From CBFCZU01 sp965602635 (GTDB taxonomy: Bacteria > Planctomycetota > Phycisphaerae > SM23-33), in the NCBI GenBank assembly GCA_965602635.1, contig CBFCZU010000279.1:1-5351 (forward strand): DNA of 5,351 nucleotides. Direction: 5' to 3'. Shown here one piece after another: positions 1-5,351 of this stretch (position 1 is the stretch's first letter; each line of letters starts with the position of its first letter). Under the pieces are notes generated by a model. The model worked only from the letters and a program-made list of their open reading frames with translations, made no database searches and was not told where the DNA came from. The position numbers were made by a program, and so were the translations under genes.

Positions 1-2175
1 CGGATCGAAGCAGGAGATGTCCCTGTCGGCGTAGATCAGCTCCCGCCCGCCAAGCACGTCGATCAGGTAGATGGAGTATCGGCCGCTGCCGTGCTGGTAG
101 GTGCAAAGGAACAGTTCCTCGCTGATCGGCCACGGCGTGCCCGCCAGGCCGTTGTAGTACTTCCGGCCGTGGACGGTCCGCTCCTCGCGCAGGTCGTCGG
201 CCAGCGGCAGGGGCGTGAACTGGACATCCCCCGGCACGCCACCCTCCGGTGATTCGAGTTCCGGCGTTACCCACGTCATCGGCTTGCCCCCGTCCTGCCC
301 CTTGTCGGGATCCACAATGAGGATCGTGCCCAGGGTCTGGCCGTGATGCGGGGCGCCGGTGATGACGACCTTGCGCGTGCCGGGAATCGGCTGCGGCTCG
401 CCGTGCAGCGTGGGCTTCTCCGAGAAGTTGCCGAAGAAGTGGGCCGTCTGTGTGCCGTCCGGACGCGTGACCCACAGGCTCTGGAATGGGATCGGACTGC
501 GGTTGATGTAGTCCCAGCGGGTGTAGATGATCGAGCCGTCGAACAGCACGGCCGGGAACCACTCGTTGGACTCGTTGTACGAAATCGGGCGGATATTGCA
601 GCCGTCCGGGCCACAGCGGTAGAGCGCCGCCCCCGGCTTGTAGGCGCCGGAATGGCAGCGCCCGATTTGCATGGCGCGCGTCGAGACGAAGACGATGTCG
701 CCGTTCGGCAGGTAGCAGGGGTCCGTGTCCTCGATCAGAATGGTCATCCTGCCCCCCTTCCCCTGCATCGGGTCGTCCGGCGTACCGGTAATCTGCCGCA
801 CCTCGCCGCTCTCGAACGAGTATTCGTAGATGTAGTACGCCCTGAAATCGCGCTGGATGTCCTCGGAACAGTCGGCAAAGGCAAACAGGACGCGCTTGCC
901 GTCATAGGACAAGTCGGGATGGAGCGTGCCGCCCGGCGGCAGCTTGCCGGCCAGCAGGACCGTCACCCGCGGCTTGCCCTTCCAGTCGTCGAGCACCACC
1001 AGGCCGGGCGCCGGCACGCTGTGGCGGCCCAGGTACTGAAGGCTCTGGTGCCCGGGCAGGAAGCCTGAGCGTTTGGTAATCAGCAGCCGGGCAAAACCGA
1101 GGGATGAATGGGACAGCAGAATCCGGCGCCGCAGGGCGCAGGCGCGGAGGTAGAGCGATTCGGCATTGCGGTCGTCCTTCGCGTCGGCAACCTGCTTCTC
1201 CAGCGCCGTCAGCTCCGCGGCCAGTTCCGGGCGCGGGTCGGTGCGCTCGACCAGCTCCAGCGTCTTGCGCGCCAGGGCCAATCGAGGCCCGGTGTACTGC
1301 GCGTAGAACAGGCCGCGGACGGCCTTCAACTCCGCCCCGCTCCTGCAGCGCCGGGTCATTGCCTCGGCGGCTTGCTTCTGGCCGGAGGCGCATGCGGCAG
1401 CGTAGCGGGCAGCCAGGTCGCACAGGTCGCCCGGTTTCCAGTCGGCTCTCCAGATGCCGAGCCAAGCCTCCAGCAACTGCTGGCGGGACTCCACCGCCGA
1501 CGGGAACGCCTCGCCAACCGCCTCAACCAGTGCCTGGCGCGAGGCTGCCCCCTTGGCCACGACGTCCGTCAGCGGGCGACAATGGACCCAGAACTGCCCG
1601 TGCCGGTCTTCCCTGGAGTTCCGCGCTCCCACCCATCCTTCGAGCCACTCGGCCCGGCCGTCCAGCTCGACGCAAATCTCCTTATCCCACAGCAGGACGC
1701 CCGTGCTATACTCCCGCTGCGCCCAATCGCCGGCCTTCCTGTTGGCCCATCCGCGGCCGCCGGTGAGGCGGGCCTCGGCCAGCGGCAATGCGGTCGGCTG
1801 CCCGTCCCCGCCGGTCAACTGCGGGTCGCCCAAGAAGACCTCGGCGCGCCCGGCACAGCCCAGGTAGAGCCGCTTCATCCCCGCAATCCGCAGCTTGATC
1901 CTGCGGGGCTCCTGCCGGTTGCTCACCCGCGTGCGAAGGGACGCGAACACCGGCAGCGCGGGATCGGCCCGGCGCTCGGCCTCGGCCTGGCGCTCGGCGG
2001 CGGCCTCCTGCTCGGCCAGGGCCTCGCGCGACGCGATCATCGTCTCCCACCAGGTGGCCCTTGGCTGGTAGAAGTCTCGGACGCCGGCCTTCTTCGGGCG
2101 CACGGCCGCCGAAGTGCGGGCGGCGAGAATCAGGCACATCATGCTCGCCAGGATGCCCCATCGCCTGGAGATCAT
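1..2175 (-). CDS. Exported HzsA-related beta-propeller protein with NPCBM-like N-terminal region (3' partial)
   Basis: The frame is open without a stop from the ATG at 2175 to the window edge, giving 725 residues; the C-terminus is missing. Residues 1-24 form a Sec signal peptide: Arg-Arg at 4-5, a hydrophobic core at about 7-19 and a small-residue cleavage site near TSAA (21-24). Residues about 75-205 resemble an NPCBM carbohydrate-binding beta-sandwich (GMKRLYL near 99-105, ICVELDG near 167-173, WVGAR near 181-185); this is tentative. Residues about 206-350 look mostly helical. From about 388 onward there are PD40/TolB-like propeller blades, recognisable at LHPDLSYDGKRVLFAF (417-432), DPCYLPNGDIVFVSTR (485-500), FDGSIIYTRW (545-554) and LFLCTYQHGSGRYSIYLID (688-706). 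The DPCYLPxGxIVFxSTR blade is typical of planctomycetal proteins related to the hydrazine synthase alpha-subunit middle domain. Cysteines cluster at 487, 507, 521 and 526, but no CXXCH haem motif occurs in the visible part. Family resemblance does not imply hydrazine chemistry. It is the third gene of the sigma/FecR operon and probably acts outside the cytoplasm. Confidence 0.85.
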   Translation of the reverse strand, partial: MISRRWGILASMMCLILAARTSAAVRPKKAGVRDFYQPRATWWETMIASREALAEQEAAAERQAEAERRADPALPVFASLRTRVSNRQEPRRIKLRIAGMKRLYLGCAGRAEVFLGDPQLTGGDGQPTALPLAEARLTGGRGWANRKAGDWAQREYSTGVLLWDKEICVELDGRAEWLEGWVGARNSREDRHGQFWVHCRPLTDVVAKGAASRQALVEAVGEAFPSAVESRQQLLEAWLGIWRADWKPGDLCDLAARYAAACASGQKQAAEAMTRRCRSGAELKAVRGLFYAQYTGPRLALARKTLELVERTDPRPELAAELTALEKQVADAKDDRNAESLYLRACALRRRILLSHSSLGFARLLITKRSGFLPGHQSLQYLGRHSVPAPGLVVLDDWKGKPRVTVLLAGKLPPGGTLHPDLSYDGKRVLFAFADCSEDIQRDFRAYYIYEYSFESGEVRQITGTPDDPMQGKGGRMTILIEDTDPCYLPNGDIVFVSTRAMQIGRCHSGAYKPGAALYRCGPDGCNIRPISYNESNEWFPAVLFDGSIIYTRWDYINRSPIPFQSLWVTRPDGTQTAHFFGNFSEKPTLHGEPQPIPGTRKVVITGAPHHGQTLGTILIVDPDKGQDGGKPMTWVTPELESPEGGVPGDVQFTPLPLADDLREERTVHGRKYYNGLAGTPWPISEELFLCTYQHGSGRYSIYLIDVLGGRELIYADRDISCFDP

Positions 2176-2185
2176 CGCAAGCCGT

Positions 2186-2193
2186 TCCTTTCC
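2186..2193 (-). promoter_or_regulatory. Ribosome binding site of the HzsA-related gene
   Basis: The minus strand reads GGAAAGGA, ending ten bases before the ATG at 2175. It supports that start, which is also the one that gives a complete signal peptide. It lies in the 56-base gap after the FecR-type gene. That gap shows no terminator-like hairpin, which is consistent with read-through transcription. Confidence 0.65.
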
Positions 2194-2231
2194 ACTCGCC
2201 CTGGCCCGCAACTGCCTCTTGCCGGCCCTGA

Positions 2232-3860
2232 TCATCTGTAGACCGCCTTGCCCCACGTCTCGGCGTACATGTGCGTCAACTGCTTGCCCCGGGCCGCGTA
2301 GGCCGGGCTCTTGATCTCGACCAACTGGCCCTTCCAGCGTTTTCCGCTGGCGTCGCTCCAGTTGACCGTCCAGCTAAACCCCAGCTCATCGCCCAGCCGC
2401 GGTGGATCGCCGCCGGCCCCTAGCAGCGTCCAAGGGATGGTACATTCGAGGGTGTAGCCCTTGCCGTCCGGCGCCTTGCGGAAGGCGCCCCGCCAACCGG
2501 GCGGGTTGACCACCCCGCGATCGAAGTCCATCCCGTAGCGGATCTCAAGGCACGGCTCATCGCGCGGCTGGAAGTACCACAGCGTCAGATGGACGATGCG
2601 ATCGCTGGTGTCCTGCGGGTCGGCTTCGCCCTGGCGGCAGGAGGGCTTCATGGCTCCCACGGGCCAGCCGAAGGTCCGGTCCGTGGACAGGCGAAGCTGC
2701 ACGCTGCCGCCCATCCACGCGGACCACGGGTCGGTTCTCGGGTCGATGACGTTCCGCATCGGCATCGGATCGCCCACCCGGGCCGCGACGTACAGGTATC
2801 GCTTGTCGTACATCATGCTGCCGCGGACGTAACAGGACTCGGCAAACGACTCGGCGCATCGGGCCTTGAACCCGCCCGAAAGGTCCCAGTCCGCCAGATC
2901 GCCGTCAACGGTCACCTGACCGGGGGCGGCAAGGATGTCCAGGGACGAGATCTGGCTCGGCTTGAACGGGATCAGCACGTCCCCCTGATGGACGCTCGGC
3001 GTGCTGAACGTGCGCAGGAAACGCTCGGGCGAGAACGCGACCCTCTGAAGCTCCACCGTGTCGGACGCGGCGATATGCACGGTTTCACCGGCCGCGAGCC
3101 GGCGACTTCTCCTGCCGGATGGGTCCGGCTTCTTCAGTTCGGCCACCACGGAACCGGCAAAGACCTGCACGACTGTTTCGCCGTCCGCCTGAACATCCAC
3201 GCCGAACTCCGTGCCCAGATCGACGACCCTTGCCTTGGGCGTGTCGACGGCATAGCCCCTGGCCGTGGACGGCACTCGCACAACGAGTCGCCCCGTGTGA
3301 AGCACGCTGTTGCCGACATCGACGAGTTCCAGGTCCGCGGGCGCTTCGACCAGGAGGTCGACACCACTGGCCAGCCTGATCTCGGCCGTCCCTTCGCGGA
3401 GTTTCAAGGCACCAGCGGTCAGTCGATCGCCCGGCTGGGCATGTGTGGGTCCGTCCCAAACGCAGTTGACCGCACGGATCAACGTCGCGAAATGCTTCGG
3501 CGGTTCTGGCTGGTCCGCGACGTGGAGCCAGATCAAGACCGTCACGACGCTCAACACAAGCGCACCCGCCGCAGCCAGCAGGAACTTCCTCGAGATGATG
3601 CGGGCCCCCGACCGCCGCGGTTTCTCCGCCTCGTCCGCCGCGGCGGAACGCGTCCGCCACGACTCCGGGCGTGCCGCCTTCTCGACGGCCTCCGCCATCG
3701 CGGCCAGATGCAGCAGGCCGTGCATCTGCGCTTCTGCGTGGAAGACCCGGCGTGCTTCCTCGGAATCTCGAAGCAGTTGGCTGAGTTCGGCGGCCGTTGC
3801 CTCGGTGAGTTCCCCATCACGCCAGGCGTCGATGAGTTCGTGTAGTCGTTGGATGTTCAT
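2232..3860 (-). CDS. FecR-type single-pass membrane sensor with C-terminal CBM9-like domain
   Basis: This 542-residue protein is a probable transmembrane regulator of the sigma factor encoded just upstream. Residues 1-92 are cytoplasmic, helical and charged, and have no HxxxCxxC zinc anti-sigma motif. A single membrane segment spans about 93-115, after basic residues (RK at 91-92). The FecR domain follows at about 123-245, with the signature VDTPKARVVDLGTEFGVDV near 205-223 and a VVQVFAGSVVAEL strand near 230-242. Residues about 312-537 resemble a family 9 carbohydrate-binding (DOMON-like) module: VDGDLADWDL (318-327), YDKRYLYVAARVGD (351-364), SVQLRLSTD (386-394), YTLECTIPWTLLG (469-481) and LGFSWTVNWSD (493-503). 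The ATG at 3860 was chosen because it overlaps the sigma stop as ATGA; a GTG 39 bases upstream would add 13 residues. FecR proteins transmit surface signals to ECF sigma factors. A carbohydrate ligand here is inference from the fold. Confidence 0.88.
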   Translation of the reverse strand: MNIQRLHELIDAWRDGELTEATAAELSQLLRDSEEARRVFHAEAQMHGLLHLAAMAEAVEKAARPESWRTRSAAADEAEKPRRSGARIISRKFLLAAAGALVLSVVTVLIWLHVADQPEPPKHFATLIRAVNCVWDGPTHAQPGDRLTAGALKLREGTAEIRLASGVDLLVEAPADLELVDVGNSVLHTGRLVVRVPSTARGYAVDTPKARVVDLGTEFGVDVQADGETVVQVFAGSVVAELKKPDPSGRRSRRLAAGETVHIAASDTVELQRVAFSPERFLRTFSTPSVHQGDVLIPFKPSQISSLDILAAPGQVTVDGDLADWDLSGGFKARCAESFAESCYVRGSMMYDKRYLYVAARVGDPMPMRNVIDPRTDPWSAWMGGSVQLRLSTDRTFGWPVGAMKPSCRQGEADPQDTSDRIVHLTLWYFQPRDEPCLEIRYGMDFDRGVVNPPGWRGAFRKAPDGKGYTLECTIPWTLLGAGGDPPRLGDELGFSWTVNWSDASGKRWKGQLVEIKSPAYAARGKQLTHMYAETWGKAVYR

Positions 3861-4405
3861 CGCGGTTGACCCCCGGCTTTCAGTTTTTTCTCCATGCACT
3901 CGCGCAGCGCGTTACGGGCGCGGGTCAGGGCCACGCGAACGGCATTCACCGTCCAGCCGATTGCCGTCGCGATCTCTCCCGGCATCTGCGCGCCGTGGTA
4001 GCGCCGCCAGACCAGCTCTTCCGCCCGGGGGGCCAGACGACCCAGACAGCGCCGCAAGGCGTCGACGCGCTGCTGCCATTCGGACTCGTCCACCGCCTCG
4101 TCCGCGTACACCAACTCGATCACATCCTCATCCAGACGAGCGGCGCGGCGCCCGCGCGTACGCTGGAAGTGAAGCGTTTCGTACCGCGCCACGGTGCACG
4201 CCCACGCGAGGAAGTCGGTGCCGGCCGACCAGGTCTGGGCCTTGCGGCTGACAGCCAGAAAGACTTGCTGCACGATGTCCTGCGCGTCGGCGAAGTTCGG
4301 CTCGATCGACAACACGTAGCCCAACACCGTCTGCTGATGCCGCACAAACAACTGCTGAACGTGCAGAGCGTGGTCGTTCGAGGTGTCGGAAGGGTCGCCT
4401 GTCAT
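3857..4405 (-). CDS. ECF-type RNA polymerase sigma factor, Rhodopirellula/Verrucomicrobium family
   Basis: This 182-residue protein is a two-domain sigma factor that would direct RNA polymerase to a small target regulon. Region 2 covers about 17-84: QQLFVRHQQTVLGYVLS, then NFADAQDIVQQVFLAV (region 2.2, near 37-52) and TDFLAWACTVARYETLHFQ (63-81, regions 2.3-2.4). Region 4 covers about 112-172, with LRRCLGRLAPRAEELVWRRY followed by the helix-turn-helix PGEIATAIGWTVNAVRVAL (142-160). The TDFxAWACxxARYExLxF stretch is characteristic of the planctomycete/verrucomicrobial family. No extra C-terminal domain is present. The ATG at 4405 gives the usual length for the family but lacks an obvious Shine-Dalgarno. 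In-frame GTG (4465) and TTG (4471) starts would add 20 and 22 residues with no family resemblance that I recognise. The stop overlaps the FecR-type start by four bases, which suggests translational coupling of sigma factor and regulator. Confidence 0.93.
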   Translation of the reverse strand: MTGDPSDTSNDHALHVQQLFVRHQQTVLGYVLSIEPNFADAQDIVQQVFLAVSRKAQTWSAGTDFLAWACTVARYETLHFQRTRGRRAARLDEDVIELVYADEAVDESEWQQRVDALRRCLGRLAPRAEELVWRRYHGAQMPGEIATAIGWTVNAVRVALTRARNALRECMEKKLKAGGQPR

Positions 4406-4735
4406 CTCACAATAGGACTGCCGCTCAAAGGGCAGAATTAGCAGAGAAAGCCAGGGTTTCTTCACAGGCAACGGCTTCCGCCATCACGGCAGAGGGTCGG
4501 TAAGCCGTCTGCAGCCGATTTTACCGGCGACGGAGGAGACGGCCAGTGATGCCGCAGGCGCGAAGCAGCGGAGGGAGTCTTCGCAGGGGGCAGTGGCTGC
4601 GGCGCTTCCCCGTCCGGCAGGACCTCCGGCGTGGCCGGGATCGGGCCGCGGAGCTTCGATGTCCTGTTCTTGCAGGGGCTTGTGAACCGGACCAGCGAGT
4701 TCGGTGCCCTTGCACAGCCCAAACAACAAGGAGCC

Positions 4736-4763
4736 TTGACTGCGCCATCCCACTGGGTAAGAT
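4736..4763 (+). promoter_or_regulatory. Candidate sigma-70-like promoter facing right
   Basis: TTGACT (4736-4741) and TAAGAT (4758-4763) are separated by 16 bases, and GGG directly precedes the -10. The -35 matches five of six consensus positions. Transcription would begin near 4770 and run into the stem-loop region at 4809-4934, away from the sigma operon. There is no recognised gene downstream, so the site may drive a small RNA or may be chance. Confidence 0.33.
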
Positions 4764-4769
4764 CTTGCC

Positions 4770-4934
4770 AGTACGAGTATAGTGAGATGATACGGCCGTG
4801 CCGACGTGCGATCAAGTTCCCAAAGACACTGCTCTGCTCTTTGGATCGTCCCAGAGCGACAGGTTGGTCGTTCAGGAGACCGGAGGGTGCTCGGACGAAA
4901 CCTGTAGGGGCTGAGCAAGGCCTTGCTGGAAGGC
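4770..4934 (+). ncRNA. Possible structured small RNA: three consecutive stem-loop regions
   Basis: Following the rightward promoter candidate, three hairpin units can be drawn. Stem A pairs CCAAAGA (4820-4826) with TCTTTGG (4838-4844) around an 11-base loop, and extends after a 7-base bulge through CGAT (4809-4812) and ATCG (4845-4848). Stem B pairs ACAGGTT (4859-4865) with AACCTGT (4899-4905), then after a GG bulge TCGTTC (4868-4873) with GGACGA (4893-4898), 13 pairs in all including one G-U. Unit C contains the perfect 14-base palindrome AGCAAGGCCTTGCT (4914-4927), which overlaps an alternative stem GCCTT (4920-4924) with AAGGC (4930-4934). No U-tract follows, so no intrinsic terminator is evident. 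It matches no RNA family I recognise, and chance folding in GC-rich DNA is possible. Confidence 0.22.
4776..4804 (-). promoter_or_regulatory. Candidate promoter for the sigma/FecR operon
   Basis: On the minus strand TCGGCA (4804-4799) and TATACT (4781-4776) are separated by 17 bases. The -10 matches five of six consensus positions and the -35 four of six. Transcription would start near 4769 and leave a leader of about 365 bases before the sigma ATG. A weaker alternative -10, TAAAAT, lies at 4523-4518 but has no good -35. I saw no clear ECF-type autoregulatory promoter (GGAAC-like -35) close to the gene. Confidence 0.3.
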
Positions 4935-5036
4935 ATCTGCGGCGTGCGGCCGACTGTCGCCGCCAACCGTTATCCCGTCTGCCCGAACTCGTGACCGGAT
5001 GGGCCAGACCCGGGCTTGATTCTAACCAGTCACCTC

Positions 5037-5065
5037 TTGCGCCCTCCGCGTTGTTAGGGTATGCT
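5037..5065 (+). promoter_or_regulatory. Weak candidate promoter facing right
   Basis: TTGCGC (5037-5042) and TATGCT (5060-5065) are separated by 17 bases, with GGG before the -10 as in the 4736 site. An 11-base dyad, CTCCCAGGGAG (5081-5091), lies about 10-20 bases past the expected start point, where an operator could sit. The only open frame immediately downstream is a 17-codon one. Confidence 0.22.
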
Positions 5066-5099
5066 GTGGGCTGGTCGAGGCTCCCAGGGAGTGCCCCCC

Positions 5100-5153
5100 A
5101 TGGGCTACGATGGCCTGTGCTTCAGGCACCCCATCGGGCCGTCTCAACTGTAG
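5100..5153 (+). other. Possible 17-codon ORF behind a Shine-Dalgarno-like site
   Basis: ATG at 5100 follows AGGGAG (5086-5091) with eight bases between, and the frame encodes MGYDGLCFRHPIGPSQL before a TAG at 5151. A hairpin (5108-5136) lies inside it. Past the TAG the same frame stays open for 49 further codons, to a TAA at 5301, with mostly C- or G-ending codons in its later part. It could be a leader peptide, the relic of an inactivated small gene, or coincidence. I do not recognise the product. Confidence 0.12.
5108..5136. repeat. Inverted repeat / hairpin
   Basis: CGATGG (5108-5113) is complementary to CCATCG (5131-5136). Inside, either GTGC (5117-5120) pairs with GCAC (5126-5129), or GCCTG (5113-5117) pairs with CAGGC (5123-5127). 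No T-run follows on either strand, so it is not a typical intrinsic terminator. Confidence 0.55.
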
Positions 5154-5178
5154 CAGACTGTAGCGAAATGTAGCGAAA
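5149..5178. repeat. Three tandem 10-base direct repeats
   Basis: TGTAGCAGAC, TGTAGCGAAA and TGTAGCGAAA follow one another without spacers. Two copies are identical, and the first differs in the last four positions but shares the TGTAGC core. The 10-base period is about one helical turn, so the cores would lie on the same DNA face, as in operator or iteron arrays. No binding protein is encoded in the window that could be assigned to it. Confidence 0.7.
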
Positions 5179-5351
5179 ACGACGCTCAACATACCGAGCA
5201 TGCACGACATGCCGATTTCGACAACGCCCTGCCCGACAAAGGGATAGACGGGAACTCCTTCCAGGACAAGAACCTACGATTTCCGAGCATATCCCGCTCA
5301 TAACCCGGAGGTCGCGGCGATGCCCGAATAGAATATCGCGAAGGACTCGCA

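Larger units (their letters stand above)
4406..5351. other. Long non-coding or unrecognised region upstream of the sigma operon
   Basis: No open frame here shows a recognisable domain, signal peptide or membrane protein pattern. Frames of 60-180 codons exist on both strands, but they overlap one another and are rich in Arg, Pro and Ala, as expected for chance frames in GC-rich DNA. I found no tRNA, rRNA, 4.5S RNA, tmRNA or RNase P RNA signature, no CRISPR repeats and no insertion-sequence ends. The stretch does contain promoter-like sites, stem-loops and short tandem repeats, listed separately. It could be a regulatory region, hold an unrecognised small RNA, or be the remains of decayed genes. 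Confidence 0.6.

Noticed and set aside
1108..2241. Long plus-strand open frame of 377 codons
   Set aside because: It lies opposite the propeller gene, whose minus-strand frame has a signal peptide, a Shine-Dalgarno and propeller motifs. The plus frame shows no domain and fits a GC-rich antisense shadow.
2589..3845. Plus-strand open frame of 418 codons
   Set aside because: It is antisense to the FecR/CBM9-like gene, which has clear domain motifs. The plus frame is Arg/Gly/His-rich with no recognisable pattern.
4546..4782. Plus-strand 78-codon frame with GGAGGAG (4532-4538) upstream of its GTG/ATG
   Set aside because: The Shine-Dalgarno-like site is attractive, but the product is very Arg-rich with no hydrophobic core or motif and overlaps other equally long frames. 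I judged it a chance frame.
5010..5070. Possible decayed tRNA on the minus strand, suggested by GATTCTAACCAG (GATTCGAACC-like)
   Set aside because: The T-loop consensus is broken, the T-stem does not pair, and no D-arm or acceptor stem can be drawn. A tRNAscan-SE run would settle it.
4631..5173. Plus-strand 180-codon frame containing RPGLDSNQ
   Set aside because: RPGLDSNQ-type peptides are familiar from spurious proteins translated antisense to tRNAs. The rest of the product has no domain.
5022..5210. Minus-strand 62-codon frame with a hydrophobic start
   Set aside because: It could encode a short membrane segment, but there is no Shine-Dalgarno, the frame stays open upstream to a nearby TAG without a better start, and the C-terminal half is unstructured.
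5198..5212. Small hairpin GCATG-CACGA-CATGC
   Set aside because: A five-pair stem with no T-run or neighbouring signal is expected by chance in a region of this length.

Overview
The window looks like GC-rich chromosomal DNA from a member of the Planctomycetota or a close PVC-superphylum relative. The evidence is the gene content: an ECF-type sigma factor resembling the Rhodopirellula/Verrucomicrobium sigma-70 family, a FecR-type membrane protein with a large extracytoplasmic extension, and an exported beta-propeller protein of the type often annotated as HzsA-related in planctomycetes. This is inferred from remembered family features; no search was run.

All convincing genes lie on the minus strand and read leftward from about 4405 to 1. 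The order is: sigma factor (4405 to 3857); FecR/CBM9-like protein (3860 to 2232), whose start overlaps the sigma stop by four bases (ATGA); then, after a 56-base gap with a good Shine-Dalgarno, a secreted protein of at least 725 residues (2175 to 1). The last gene has no stop in the window, so its C-terminus is missing. Tight spacing and shared strand suggest one operon. Long open frames opposite these genes on the plus strand are GC-rich shadows.

The working model is a cell-surface signalling unit. The FecR-type protein would hold or activate the sigma factor from the inner membrane, while its periplasmic CBM9-like domain contacts a ligand, plausibly a carbohydrate. The propeller protein, which also seems to carry a carbohydrate-binding-like N-terminal domain, would be a co-regulated exported partner or effector. 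Ligand and target genes cannot be read from the sequence.

The right-hand 946 bases (4406-5351) hold no gene I can recognise. They do contain structure: two face-to-face candidate promoters near 4770, a run of stem-loops at 4809-4934 on the plus strand that could be a small RNA, a third promoter-like site at 5037-5065, a hairpin at 5108-5136, and three head-to-tail 10-base repeats at 5149-5178. These are pattern-level calls of low to moderate confidence.
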